Assembly (NCBI GenBank): GCA_028551475.1
Contig: CM052362.1
Location: 13,942,521 to 14,006,520 of the forward strand
Direction: 5' to 3'
DNA length: 64,000 bases
DNA from: Casuarina equisetifolia
Lineage: Eukaryota; Streptophyta; Magnoliopsida; Fagales; Casuarinaceae
The notes beneath the pieces were generated by a model. The model searched no databases. It was given only the letters and a program-made list of their open reading frames with translations, and was not told the origin of the DNA. Position 1 is the stretch's first letter; every line of letters begins with the position of its first letter. Positions 13,224-25,229 of the stretch are shown in pieces. The position numbers and the translations under genes were made by a program.

Positions 13224-14480
13224 CATAAATTTGTACTTAAAAACTGTATTTACTCAACATTTTCAGGTGAAGATGTAAATCTAAGGTATTTCGGATCCAG
13301 GTTACATTAAGAACTCGGGCCCACGTCAATCTCTAGACGAATTGCTAGGTTGGTTGGCGGACTGATATTGCATGCGTAGTCTATAGATTCACAGGCAGGG
13401 TGATGTGATGGGGTGGCACCTTCGTGGTATATATTATTAATTTATGGGGTGGGGTGCACTCAGTAGACGGCCCCATCTTATTTTAGCTATTTATGGGTTA
13501 CCAATGGTGAGCCTGGATTAATTAGTCTAAAACACCTATTACGCCCTATTTTTGGGTACTCAATGACAAGTATCTTCATTGTAATATTGTTTTTGCAAGA
13601 AAACGGATAGAAGAGCTAAGAGTGGCTAAAATATGAAAGTCAAAGGGGTGTTGATGAATGAAGAATCTGGCAGCGAAAAAACAAACGAGTGTAGCCAATA
13701 TGCCATCATGGTCCTCATATTCTTCGCCATCATCCATGGCCATTATAACTTATTTGCTTTACGTAATTGTGCTTTCAAATCGTGCATATTCTTCACTTTT
13801 ACCTCATCACTTGAATTAATTCCATCCATCCATCCATCCCAGACCATAAAATTGACAACTTTATTTTATTTTATTTTATTTTCTTTTCTTCCTTTATTAT
13901 ATTTTTCGGTGGATTTTAGAATTTGATAACCAGGTCGACATTCTTTTTCAGTTTTTGAACCCAGTCGAAAAGGAAAAACACCGTCCATGTCTAACAAATG
14001 AATGCTCCCAACGTTTGAGATTAGTGGAAGCCGACCCAAATGGTCGATGCCACACATTATCAGGCTACCGGAAGGCCACGGAGTATGCACTAATCATACA
14101 CGGCCGAAAAGACTTTAGTTAAAAAAGTTGGTCCTTTCCCAGCTCGAGTCCTCCGACACTATTATTGGTGTCTAGGATTTTACATCCGGACAACCTTTGA
14201 GCACCTAAGCGGCATGGCTGGATTCCCATTACAATCTCTTCTTGTCTTCCATCCAATATTGATAATGCTTCAACAAAACAAAGAAAAATAAAAAATAAAA
14301 TAAAATAAAAGAAGAAAAATAAAAAATAAAATAAAATAAAAAGGTTGGCAGAGAATCACTAGCCATACTTCCTACCACACATGGGATGGGATAACGCAAC
14401 CCCTCGTAGGTGAGCTTAAAATTGGTATTTGCCTGAGCGATCCTTTATGCACTAAAAATAGCACCGAGCCAAGGCAAAAG

Positions 14481-15060
14481 CCAGTACAGTACAGTGCAGT
14501 GCAGTGCAGTTCTGGAGGCTGAGGATGAGGGCCCGTCCATAATGGAGAATCTTGGACACGTGCCAGGATCGTAAGATGTGGTGGGCCCGGTGCAGCTAAC
14601 GACACTACTCGTTTTGACCGACCCTAAGGGTCGAAGCTGAGCGACGGAGGGTCGGGGGACGTGAGGGACGGGCGTGGTGCCGTGCTGGTTCGCAGTGCGT
14701 GTCAATTGGCCCTTTTTCGCCCGTCCGTCGGTGCGTTCGTGGCGTAAGAGACAGCTGACCCATCGTCACATCGTCACGTCCATATCTTTTGGATGTAAAA
14801 GAAAGGCCGTTATGACTAACGCCGTCACATTTTCCCGGGTGGCTCGAGCATGACGGATAGGTGGTCGGACGTCGAGGCCACGGCTGTTTTCGTCAATTGG
14901 TCTACCCATTGTAGGGCAGGCCTGACATTTTACTTTAATCAATAAAGAAGTAAAGAAGTGCCCCGTTTTACCGCGGAAGCCCGTTTCTGAAGTTGATTTG
15001 CTTCGATGGCGGCGGCAAGAGTAGGAAGGGATGTTACACCGCTCGAGAGAGAGCTGTAGT
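14481..15060. promoter_or_regulatory. GC-rich patch with G-box, upstream of the DELLA gene
   Basis: This 580-bp stretch is clearly richer in G+C and CpG than its surroundings. It starts with a short CAGTA/CAGTG tandem (about 14483-14512) and holds a perfect G-box, CACGTG, at 14557-14562 in the context GGACACGTGCC, an ABRE-like site. It lies 1.6-2.1 kb upstream of the DELLA start. No protein family is recognised in any frame. Its role as a distal regulatory region is inference. Confidence 0.3.
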
Positions 15061-16628
15061 AGAATGGACTGTTTCAGCAAAAATGCATTGAATTTAGGTG
15101 ATTTGAAACACGTTTTGGCTGCTAATTTAAGAGGTCTTACATGGGAAGTATTTAATGCATTAGGTGTGCTAATGATTATTTTATTTTATTTTATTTTATT
15201 TTATTTTATTTACATGGGGGTGGTTTCTATGTTCCTGCCGCAACCCATTTAATTAGTCCATCATTTTCATTATTTCAAATCTTGGCTGTAACAAACTGCA
15301 TTTATGTTTTCTTGCTTTGAAAGGATGCGAAGCATGATAACGTGTTTTATCATGTTATCAGGTGGCGACAGTGCGTGAATGTGTCTATGTTCCAGGCTTT
15401 ATCACACAACCCATTTGCTTTTGCTCCAAAATGGTCCTTGTTAGCTTTTTCTTCACTAGTCGCCAAGATAACACGGCGGGGTCAGGAAGGATGCCGTACC
15501 ATGGCAAATGGCAAATGGCAGGCATTGGCATTGGCATTGGCATTTGTAGCCATTGTATATCCATGTTGTGGGGCTTACACCTGGCACGTACACTGTGTCA
15601 TATGTATGATTCGGAAATCCTGACTAAAAGGGTCCGGATGAGATGGATTTTACCTTGCAATTACACCTGCTGGGGTAGATTGATTTGGTCAAGCGGCTTG
15701 AATTCATGCGTATTAGGCACTACCATTTGAAGTAATAAAATCTTTGTTAAAGCCTGCCAATATTCCCATTCTCGTGAAACCCAATATTTGAATATCGAGT
15801 CGGCGTACGAATGTCTACTTTATTGATTATTTGAGAAAAGAAAATGCAATAATGGATTTACGGGCTGACTTTGTAGAGTCCACACAAGTGGGTAGATAAA
15901 AGTGAGTCGAAACAAGAAAAAGGATGGTATGGAAAAGGAAGTAGCCTCGAGCAAAAATACCCATTACTAGTCCCAGTCCTCAAACCAGAGAGAGAGACGC
16001 AGGGAAAACCTAAGTAAGTAAATGGGTGCCATAATGAGAGGAGCATGTACCTTTTCCTTTACCTGTTAACCCAATAATTCAGACAGTCCTCACTTTAACT
16101 ATTATTAAGTCAAAACCAATCCAAAATAATGCGCCACAGAGAAAAAGTAGGAGTAAAAAACTGGATGAAGTTGCCTCTTAGCAAAACTCCATTTAAAATA
16201 ATTAAAAAAAAAAGAAAGGAAATTTGATAGTTACATCTTTATCTGCAGGGAGGTGTAGGAGTCGAAGAAGTTGTAGTTGTTCTTAGCCTGAAGTGGGATC
16301 ATTGGGTGTCGAGCCCCATCACGAGCGTTTCTCGTATTTATCCTTTTTCATATTTTTAATGCTCTCCTCCATCAGGCAATTATTATTATTACTATTACTT
16401 TTTTATTTATTTATTTATTTTCTTTTTCTTTTTCCTGAGTGATGATGAAGTGGTAGTCGGAGTGAAAAACCAAGCAAAACCCCCCAATCCCCCCAGTTCC
16501 CAGATTCTTCACGCATTCATAGCCTCCCACCCCCAACCCCCGCCCACACCCTCTCCACTCATTTGGTTCTCCGAGCAGAGCAACACCTGGTGGAACCCCT
16601 AAGGAACATCGGCCGAAAGGGAAACAGT
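15061..16628. other. DELLA upstream region and 5' leader
   Basis: No gene is recognised here. A TTTTA pentanucleotide tract lies at about 15177-15211. The last 250 bases are strongly pyrimidine-rich (TTTATTTA repeats, CTTTTT runs, then C-rich blocks to 16560), as is common in plant 5' leaders. The reading frame is open from 16563 (a TTG codon), but no ATG precedes 16629 in that frame. Confidence 0.5.
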
Positions 16629-18521
16629 ATGAAGAGAGAGCTGGATCCCCATGACTCTTCTGTGGCGGCGACTGCTAGCTCGAGCAATAGTGGCAAAGCC
16701 AAGATGTGCTGGGAAGATGAGGTCCAACAGCAACAAGAAGGTGGGATAGATGAACTCCTCGCCGTCTTGGGGTACCAGGTGCGGTCCTCCGATATGGCCG
16801 AGGTGGCCCAGAAGCTGGAGCTTCTTGAGGATTTGATGGGTAATGCTCAGGTGGATGGCCTCTCTCATCTCGCCTCCGAGACCGTTCATTACAACCCCTC
16901 CGATCTGTCCACATGGCTACAGAGCATGCTCTCTGAGTTCAATCCCCCACCTCCCAATCAATTTGATTCACTCTTACCACCTGCCGCTGGCGCCCCGCCC
17001 GTTCATCTCGACGATTCATTTCTGGGTCCGGCTGAATCCTCCACCCTCACCTCCTCTATCGACTTCGATCCGCAAAATAGTAATAATAAGCCGAGCAGAG
17101 GAGTCTTCGACGAATCCTCTTCTTCCGATTACGATCTCAAAGCTATCCCGGGTAAGGCCTTGTACAGTCAACCCCAACCCCATCCCCATCCCCATCCCCA
17201 TCCCCGACCACAACCCCAAACTCTAATTAGAAGCTCCCAGACTGAATCTCCATCATCCAAGCGTTTGAAACCCTCTTCCGGCTCCGGGTCTGTGTCAAAT
17301 CCTGAAAATTACTTCGCGGGTACTTCTTACGTTGGAGGCAGCGGTCTTACTGCTCCCAGTGATTTCACTCGCCCTGTAGTGCTTCTCGATTCGCAAGAGA
17401 ATGGAATTCGGCTCGTCCACTTTCTTCTGGGCTGCGCCGAGGCCGTACAACAGAACAAACTCAACATAGCGGAGGCCCTGGTCAAGCAGATCGGATTCTT
17501 GGCCGTGTCCCAAGCCGGCGCGATGCGGAAGGTGGCCACGTACTTTGCGGAGGCCCTGGCTCGCCGAATCTACGGGGTGTACCCTCAGAACCCTCTTGAC
17601 CACTCGATATCCGATATCCTTCAGATGCACTTCTACGAGACCTGCCCCTACCTCAAATTCGCTCACTTCACCGCCAACCAGGCCATCCTCGAAGCCTTCG
17701 AGGGCAAAAAGCGCGTTCACTTGATCGACTTCTCCATGAACCAAGGCATGCAGTGGCCTGCTCTTATGCAAGCGTTGGCTCTACGCCCCGGCGGACCGCC
17801 GGCTTTTCGCCTAACCGGGATCGGGCCTCCTGCCCCGGATAATTCAGACCATCTACAGGAAGTGGGCTGGAAGCTGGCGCAACTGGCCGAGACCATCCAC
17901 GTGGAGTTCGAGTACAGAGGGTTCGTCGCCAGCAGCCTGGCCGATCTCGACGCCTCGATGCTGGAGCTAAGGCCGAGTGAGGTAGAGGCTGTGGCGGTGA
18001 ACTCGGTGTTCGAGTTGCACAAGCTGTTAGCTCGGCCCGGGGCCATCGAGAAAGTGTTGTCTGTGGTGAAGCAGATGAAGCCGGAGATCGTGACGGTGGT
18101 GGAGCAGGAGGCGAACCACAACGGCCCCGGTTTCCTGGACCGATTCACGGAGTCATTGCACTACTACTCGACCATGTTCGACTCACTAGAGGGGTCGGCA
18201 AGCGGCGAGGACAAGGTGATGTCGGAGGTGTACCTGGGGAAGCAGATATGCAACGTAGTGGCGTGCGAAGGGGTGGACCGGGTGGAACGCCACGAGACGA
18301 CGGCACAGTGGCGAACTCGCTTGTGCTCAGCAGGGTTCGCGCCCGTTCACCTGGGTTCGAACGCGTTCAAGCAAGCGAGCATGTTGCTTGCGTTGTTTGC
18401 AGGAGGGGATGGGTACAGAGTAGAAGAGAGCAATGGGTCTCTGATGCTGGGTTGGTACACTCGTCCACTCATCGCCACCTCCGCATGGCAACTCGCCACC
18501 AGTGCTGCAGTGGTCCACTGA
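16629..18521 (+). CDS. GAI: DELLA protein (GAI/RGA-type GRAS regulator of gibberellin signalling)
   Basis: An intronless frame of 630 residues, typical in length and structure for angiosperm DELLA genes. DELLA is at residues 41-45, the LExLE motif at 63-67 and TVHYNP at 85-90: together the intact N-terminal regulatory region bound by the gibberellin receptor GID1, which leads to SCF-mediated degradation. Then come a Ser/Thr- and Pro-rich linker with a Pro-His repeat (about 182-196) and a basic SSKRLKPSS stretch. The GRAS domain runs from about residue 258 to the end: LHR I begins [12 protein letters not shown], the VHIID block reads [11 protein letters not shown] (VHLID 363-367), then LHR II, PFYRE-like [10 protein letters not shown] and SAW ending at W620. 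The protein is a nuclear repressor of gibberellin growth responses. ATG 16629 is the first Met in frame and gives the family-typical MKRELDP start. Codon use is GC-rich compared with the flanks. GAI is used as the family symbol; the exact paralog is not resolved. Confidence 0.96.
   Translation: MKRELDPHDSSVAATASSSNSGKAKMCWEDEVQQQQEGGIDELLAVLGYQVRSSDMAEVAQKLELLEDLMGNAQVDGLSHLASETVHYNPSDLSTWLQSMLSEFNPPPPNQFDSLLPPAAGAPPVHLDDSFLGPAESSTLTSSIDFDPQNSNNKPSRGVFDESSSSDYDLKAIPGKALYSQPQPHPHPHPHPRPQPQTLIRSSQTESPSSKRLKPSSGSGSVSNPENYFAGTSYVGGSGLTAPSDFTRPVVLLDSQENGIRLVHFLLGCAEAVQQNKLNIAEALVKQIGFLAVSQAGAMRKVATYFAEALARRIYGVYPQNPLDHSISDILQMHFYETCPYLKFAHFTANQAILEAFEGKKRVHLIDFSMNQGMQWPALMQALALRPGGPPAFRLTGIGPPAPDNSDHLQEVGWKLAQLAETIHVEFEYRGFVASSLADLDASMLELRPSEVEAVAVNSVFELHKLLARPGAIEKVLSVVKQMKPEIVTVVEQEANHNGPGFLDRFTESLHYYSTMFDSLEGSASGEDKVMSEVYLGKQICNVVACEGVDRVERHETTAQWRTRLCSAGFAPVHLGSNAFKQASMLLALFAGGDGYRVEESNGSLMLGWYTRPLIATSAWQLATSAAVVH
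17175..17216 (+). repeat. Coding (CCCCAT)n microsatellite in DELLA
   Basis: A hexanucleotide repeat encodes alternating Pro-His and then Pro-Arg/Gln residues in the linker between the regulatory region and the GRAS domain. It keeps the frame. Confidence 0.85.
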
Positions 18522-18691
18522 GTCAACTCACCCATTCTGTTCAACTCGTTTCCATGTTTTGAGCCCCCACCACCATGGCCTTAGTGGACTGGTCTGGGCT
18601 GTCAATGTGTTTTGCTGAGCTGGGTGGGTTACCCCTGACGTCGACTAAGTGAGACCCACCACTCACCTTTGTGTCTTCCCCCCGCCCCCAA

Positions 18692-18712
18692 CCCCCCCCC
18701 CCCCCCCCCCCC
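18692..18712. repeat. C21 homopolymer in the DELLA 3' flank
   Basis: An uninterrupted run of 21 C about 170 bp after the stop codon, flanked by further C-rich sequence. Confidence 0.9.
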
Positions 18713-19820
18713 AATCTTCTTTTCTTTTTTCTTTTGTTTAATTTTTAACCCCTGCTTCTCTCTGCCACCCTCCCCCTTCTTCTTCTTTTTTTTTAATTAG
18801 GTATTTTGCTTAGATGATTTAACCCTCTCTATCTGGGTGGAATCCTTTGTAATTTCCAGGGTGAATCAAAAAGGTTAATGTCTATTTATGGTTATGTATG
18901 AAGTATATATCATAGAGTTTTGCGGTAATTAGAATTTTTAAGAACTACTTTGATAATAGTGGTTGGGGTTAACATCCCAAGAACAGCAGGCTAGTTTTTG
19001 CCATATAGGGAAAGCGTTACGAGAGTAGTAGTTGCCAAATGGCGAAAAGCATAAATGGGAAAAAAGTAAGCTCCATCTTTTTCAACCCTCAGTTTCTGCT
19101 ACTCTGTGTCCACTGGCTAATAAGCAGCTCTGCTGCAACTGGGAAGACTTATGTCCCGTAAAAAGATGCGAGATGCGTGATGCGTAAATTCATGTACGCA
19201 CGTTGCCCCTTGTGTGAGAGCCACTCACTGCTGCATCAATTCGTAGTTTGATTGAGCAATTACGTTTCAGGAAACCACCATTACCGAATCCTCTTTTTTG
19301 ATGTCCAGAAAGAAAGCACAATCATGAGAAAGTGAAAAAAAAAAAAAAGAAAGAAAGAAAGAAGAAACTCACTTTGTCAAGTTCGTGATTGTGATGTTCA
19401 CTTTCTCGAAAAGGTTCTCACTTTTATTATGCTCCTGTGTCGATTTCACTCCCCCACGGTTTTGTGAATTATGTAGTTAATCCTTTTTTACTAGATTTTT
19501 CTTCTTTACCTTTTAAAAAGCCAGTTCTTCAAAACGCAATCTTCTTCTTCTCTGGCCTTGAGACTTTAAGCAGCTGTTGCAAGTAAACAGATGAAGACTG
19601 GTTTTAAAGATGTGAGCTTTGATTAATAGCTTAAGAATTTCGATCTACAGAGCTAATCAGATTAATTTGCAAGAACATCTGAGAGCCTTTTCCATCAGGA
19701 CTGTTTTAGTTATATGTGCTCTGTTTCTTTGAGACGGCGTTTTCATCTCCTATTTGTGCAGGTACAAGTGGTAAGCGTCCTGTTTCGATGCGGACTTCTG
19801 CTAGTGCACCACTTTTAGGG

Positions 19821-19851
<31 letters not shown>

Positions 19852-20877
19852 AGGATTCCAGAAGGTGTTTGCTCCAATTGTTTGTCACCGTACTGACTTT
19901 TCCAGCTTTCCAGCCATTTGCCTCGCACCAGAAAGCAAGCGTTGGCTGAAGCAATAGTGATTAGGAGTTTCTGGGGGGCCAATTAATATCACCCTTATGG
20001 TGTCCATGGGAGTCAAGTCGTCTCCTTTGCCTTAGGGGAAAGCTGGTCCGAATGTGCAAAGGGAAAAGAGGGGCAAATAGAATGGCTAAAATCTCTGACT
20101 GAAAAGCTATGAAGTGTTCTGTAGAACCAAATACATGCAAACCTAAAGCAAATAATGAAGATCTCTTCCAACTTCAACGAAACCAGCTGGTGGGCTATAA
20201 TTGCTCACGACTAAACTCATCGAATTCATAGTTTCACGTCATGAAAAAAGTAAAAGATGAATGGGTATTCGATCAAGGGTCAAACTGGATCCATAAACTT
20301 GCATTAATTTATTTGTTACCAGTTGATTACGATTTGGCCCTTCAATAGCCAACTAGAGACCTTGTGGCGTCTGCTGGGAGTATTTTGAGTCTCACTCTGC
20401 GTCTCTCTCCAATGAACTTGGCCACCATTTTGAAAAATGGAAAGCGACATTGGAAGCTTTTGATGTCCAAAGTAGTTTCAGTTGATTTTATAGTTGATGG
20501 CAAAGTTGCTTTTGAAGGTTGTCCTTTCGCACGAGGCGAACAAGAACCAGCCACAAATAAGATGCACCGTTGATGTCCATTTAAGACGTGTAACCTACTA
20601 TTTGAATAATTTTGTTTTCCCATAATCGAATGAAGTGATAAGGCTATAAAATATGTTAACATTTTTAAATCCTATTGCCTACTGCAACTGGGACCTCTCT
20701 AGTTGGCAGGTCCATTGCACTACCCTAGGGAAACGCCAAAAACTTATACATCATTTTAAAGTGAAAGATTCTCTCCGGGCATGTTATGGATTGCCTTTTA
20801 TGAGAATTTCCCTCGTGAATGGAAAATAACAAGGAAACTTTGTTCTTATAGTCATTTGGTCTTTGCTTCTCTTAATA

Positions 20878-20900
20878 AACACACACACACACACACACAC
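20878..20900. repeat. (CA)n dinucleotide microsatellite
   Basis: About 11 CA units in intergenic DNA. Confidence 0.95.
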
Positions 20901-23900
20901 TATCACACGCATTATCAGTTTCAAACTTGAGACTTCTTATTCTCAGGTAGTATTTTCTCCCGAATGAATTAAGTAATTGTTGGTTGATCATTTGGATTTT
21001 AAGATATAAGTTATGATATTTGATTAATTTCAAAGTCTAAATCTTTATTATTTTTTGAATACATAGTAAGATGAATTCTCAATTTTTCTTTTAAATTAAA
21101 ATATAACTTACACCATTTCTTGATTAAGAGTGAAGTCACATTATTTTTTTATTAAAAAATATTTTATGATTATCCTTTTTAAACAAAGTAGATTTGTTGC
21201 TTAGCATGATTGAATTGCTTATGCTACATTCATCTGTTTCTATTAAAGAGGTGACCTAGGTCTATTATTTGGTAATAGATTTTGTGTAAGACTACCTTTT
21301 AAGCATAATTAATTTAAAGTTGATTCAACTGTAATGGGTCCAATGTATCAAGGGTTATAATAAAAGTTGACTCACGTTGTAACTTTTTACAATCATTTTT
21401 ATAATTTAGTGGAAATGCTAACGAGCATATAGAATTTAGAATGGAACAACACTTATATCCCTAATACTTTAAATTGAGAATTGAAATATTAAATTAAAAG
21501 AAAAAAAAAGGAACAAAGGTGATATCAAGGTAATTCCCAGTTTGTTTTTCTTTTGAGACTAGGCATTGAATGATTGGACAAAATCGTGCACCGTAAAAGA
21601 AAGAATAATTTAGGACAAAATAAGGAGCCAAACTAGGGTGGGTACAAACACAAGCTCAATGTTCGAGTCATATCTTATTAAAATAGTGAATGCAAGTGGC
21701 CAGATCTCCTTGCAAGAAAACAAAAGTGGTTTCTCAGGATTTGTCAACTCTAGAGGGGGCATTAATTTATGATATGCAGACCAGTAGCTATGCAAATGAA
21801 TGAAAGGAAGCACCATGCCATATAATTCTATACGTATTGGACCCTCTCACATAATTATTATTACAATACACTCGTATATTATTATATTCACGTGCAATGA
21901 CAACATGAAAAACTATTTAACGTCCATCTGTAAGTTGTCGTGCGTGAGATTGGGAGTTGTTAATTCTGAGCCTACCCCGACTTGGGCACTCGAGCTATCT
22001 TTGGAGATAATGTCAAACCTACACCTACTAGAGTTTCTATAAACGAAAATGAAAATGGGATCGGATTTACGTGGTATCCTCCAAAACAAATAGTGCTTTG
22101 CGAGAGGGTCCCTACGACCAGAAACAGCCCTTAGTAACGCCAAAAGCAGTCTAATTAAAAAAGAAAATTGCTCAAAACCAAAGTATGAAGCGTGTAATGG
22201 CCTTTGCTTTCGTTTCCTTCTTATCCTTTTCACCACGAAGGAAAAGGACAGCGCAGAAGAAGGCCAAGTCAAACTAAAAGTAAGTAAGGGATGGGTTTGG
22301 TTATCAGAGGATGAGGCTTGTCGAGGAAGAGAATTATTGCTAACAATGAAACGTCCGTAAAAGAGTTGGGGCGGGAGTGTCCATCAGCCCCCTGTGTTTG
22401 CATTGGGTATCAATCATTCAAGGGGAATTGGTGTTCCAAAGTCAGTGTTGAAGGGTCTGAATCACTCGTGCGGTTGGAACAGTCTTGCATGTCGGTCACT
22501 TGAATATGACCCTCTGTCCCACGGGTACATCCAGCCTTTTGACCCTCAGGCCCTCCGCTCTGCACTGTGTCTCCCCGTTTTCTGTGTTCATCACAAACAC
22601 AAATACAGGAAAAGTAAGGCAAAGGGGAGCGCTTTCCAACCACTTCTTGTAGATGAAAGCGTCCATCCTACTGAAACTTTCCAATTCCTGGAGGACCACT
22701 CCTTTGCGTCGCCATGGGCCAATCAGGTGAAAGAAATTAAAATATTCGTTAATGCTAAACAGTAGGGTTCGAGCTTTAACGGACTCGTTTGTACAGAATA
22801 ATAACAATAATAATCATAATAATAAAAATATGGATCCATTGAGTACGGATCAAATCTTTGATGCTGATTTTGGAAATGTTTGCTTCACTGTAAACAAGAA
22901 GTTAGAGATCATGATCCTCAAAATTGACCCATCAAGAAATAACTTGCTAAGACTTGTTTGGGAAGTTGGAATCTCATTAGTGCAAATAAGCAACACTCAA
23001 GTGATCATTATTCACCAAACACTTACTTTGCAGAATGTTGACAGTGTAGTGACTAAAACTTCATGTTATATCAACCGAAGCTGCTGCTTATGGCTAGTGG
23101 GAACCTTGGCATTAAGCTCCTAGAAATCTGCATAAAATAATGCTACAACATTATCTTGTGCATCAAAGTTGCGGTCTCTTCGAGCTTATCTTTTTGTTGG
23201 TAATCTCAATAAAATGGACGACTGAGAGATTCCGGTGAGGTCCATTCTTCGAAGCCGAAGCTAGGGCCGTTGATAGTTTTCTCAGTAAACAATTCAGAAT
23301 CTTTATTCAAGTTTTGATTTAAGAATGGCAAGTTACTCCTTTGACAGCAACGGCTCTTTCAAAAGGTTTCGATGCCCACCCTTACATCGATCGGATAATC
23401 ATTCCAGGCGCGTTTTCTGCAGAACTTCGTGGCTTGGAGCTGTTGGAACGAAGCTCCAGCCCATGAGGAATAGGTTTAATTTAAAATATGGATAAACATG
23501 GATGAGGACAGCTCAGGGCCTCCTCACGACTCGTTCCGGTTAACGTATATGCCCTACATTATTCTCCTGGTCCACACCATTTGATATGTAGAAAGTTGCA
23601 TAAACTAACACTTCCTTGACTTGTTTGGCCACCGTCTTATTCAACTGCTTTTCTTCCGTTGTCTCTCTGATAAGCTCCTAAATATCTGGCTCCTTTCAAA
23701 GTTTAGGTCCTGGATCTCTGAGTTCGAGCAACAAAAATGGAAGGGGGATGGATGATTATGATGTAGTCATGCCCTGTCCTTTTTCAGAGAAATGATTTAG
23801 GCGGTACTGATGAATGGCCTACGAAATTATGATACAAGCTACCATAGTGGAAGCTGTAGGGAGAAAAGGACCGGACATTCACACCATTAATTTTCCCTCT

Positions 23901-24159
23901 TTCCACAGTCTTATCATTCTGACTATCCTATGGTACTTTCTTTCCTATGAACTCCGGACTTACCTATCTTAAGAAAGAATTTAGATTTCGATACTATCTT
24001 AAAAAGTTCATATCAACTCAAAATATAACTCAAGTAAAGGACACTTTCTTAACAACTTAAAACTACCCACACTGACTTCCAACATACCCCTTATTGTTAG
24101 ACAAAAAGTTTCCTGTTAGATATAAGAACACTTTTAATATATTTTATAAGCTTACTAAT

Positions 24160-24500
24160 TCGGTATTATTGGGTTTACCTGTCCAAAATCATTAGCCAAT
24201 AGCCCAATTTATCAGGCCTTAAAGACCTATTTGTCGGATTAGTTAGGTCAAATTGATAGACATAATTTATTGGACTTGTATATCCAATACATATGAGTCT
24301 TCGTGCTCAAAATTATGGACCATCTAGCCTAATTTGATAGGTCTTTGAGCTGTTTGTTAAATTGTAGGTTAATGGACCTATGGCCCAGTTCTGTTACTCG
24401 TATAAACTTTGTATTATTGGGCCTATGGCCCAAAATCGTAGGGTAGTGTCCCTACAAATCGTTAAGGCTCCAAGTCCACCAAATCCATTGGGCCTTTAAT
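24160..24500. repeat. Degenerate repeats rich in GGGCC/GGCCC inverted motifs
   Basis: TATTATTGGG...CCAAAATC occurs twice (about 24165-24192 and 24412-24436). Between them are further pairs such as GGACCTATGGCCCA and ATTGGACTTG...CCAAT. GGGCCTATGGCCC at about 24420 is nearly a perfect palindrome. It may be a remnant of a terminal repeat or of a small tandem array. TGGGCC/GGCCCA also matches plant site II (TCP-binding) motifs. Confidence 0.35.
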
Positions 24501-25229
24501 TTATTGAGGTTTATTTTCTAATTTTAATACTTTGTTTGTACAAAAGCTCAACTTAGGGTGTTCAGGATTGCTCAAATGAAACATCCTTTCATTAGAAGGA
24601 CTTCCTTCTTTTTTGACAGCCAAGCAAACAAAAATAGAAATCTATATGTAGATTTCTTAAGTTCCTTTCTTAATTGTAGTACATTTTACATGTTCTGTTT
24701 TTTTTTTTTTTTAAATGTTTCTCAACGTTCTTAACTAATTGAAGTAAGTTTCTTTCCTTTCTTGATTGTAGTAAGTTTCATGATTTATTATTTAATTCCT
24801 TATATTCTTTTTATGCCAGGCTCATTTACATTAAGTAAAAATAATATCATCAAAACATATGCATTTTTTTTTTCACTCCTTATTCGAACATGCTCCCATC
24901 GTTTATACTCTTGTACTTTTTGTTACTCTTATTACGGTATGGTAATTTGGATTATTCTATTTAAGAAGAAATTGCTTTTTCCAGCTACCATTATTCTACA
25001 ACTTGCCCAATACCCGTTTCCCACTAACACTAACAAGTCGTCCTAACTCCATTTTGAACAAAGCAACTCACCAGGACCGTCCACTACTTAAATGTTCAGA
25101 AAGTTTTACGTCTCCAGTAAGGCTACGGATCACATTCGAATACCCTCCTTTCCCTTTCTGGGTGCGTGTGTTGAAAAAAGAAAAAAAAAAGGCTATCGGA
25201 TCACAGAATCATTGTCGTATTAAACAACT

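Larger units (their letters stand above)
8396..14480. other. Long intergenic region with simple repeats
   Basis: About 6 kb without a recognisable gene. Open frames present are short, low-complexity or driven by homopolymers. Features visible: a palindromic GCACGTGC at about 8636; an A-run at 9291-9309; AT-rich repeated blocks at 9700-9960; the GA, G15 and TAA microsatellites listed separately; and AAAAT/TTTTA pentanucleotide tracts around 13861-13881 and 14287-14340. Confidence 0.55.
18522..25229. other. DELLA 3' flank and long intergenic region
   Basis: Roughly the first 400 bases probably include the DELLA 3' UTR, with a C21 run at 18692-18712. The rest shows no recognisable gene. Notable sequence: a T-run at 19819-19845, a (CA)n array at 20878-20900, short inverted GGGCC...GGCCC sequences at 24160-24500, and A/T tracts. 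Open frames at 21.9-23.1 kb have no family resemblance and overlap each other on both strands. Confidence 0.5.

Noticed and set aside
15342-15730. Two overlapping plus-strand frames of 93 and 122 codons
   Set aside because: They overlap in different frames, and one owes its length to a GGCATT repeat; no family resemblance.
16563-16628. N-terminal extension of DELLA by 22 codons
   Set aside because: The extension begins at TTG and has no ATG. The family-typical start MKRELDP is at 16629.
17295-18148. Minus-strand open frames of 143-158 codons across the DELLA gene
   Set aside because: They are antisense shadows of the GC-rich DELLA coding sequence without any protein-family resemblance.
21913-23123. 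Several overlapping frames on both strands
   Set aside because: No recognisable domains, and overlapping frames on both strands with similar lengths suggest chance.
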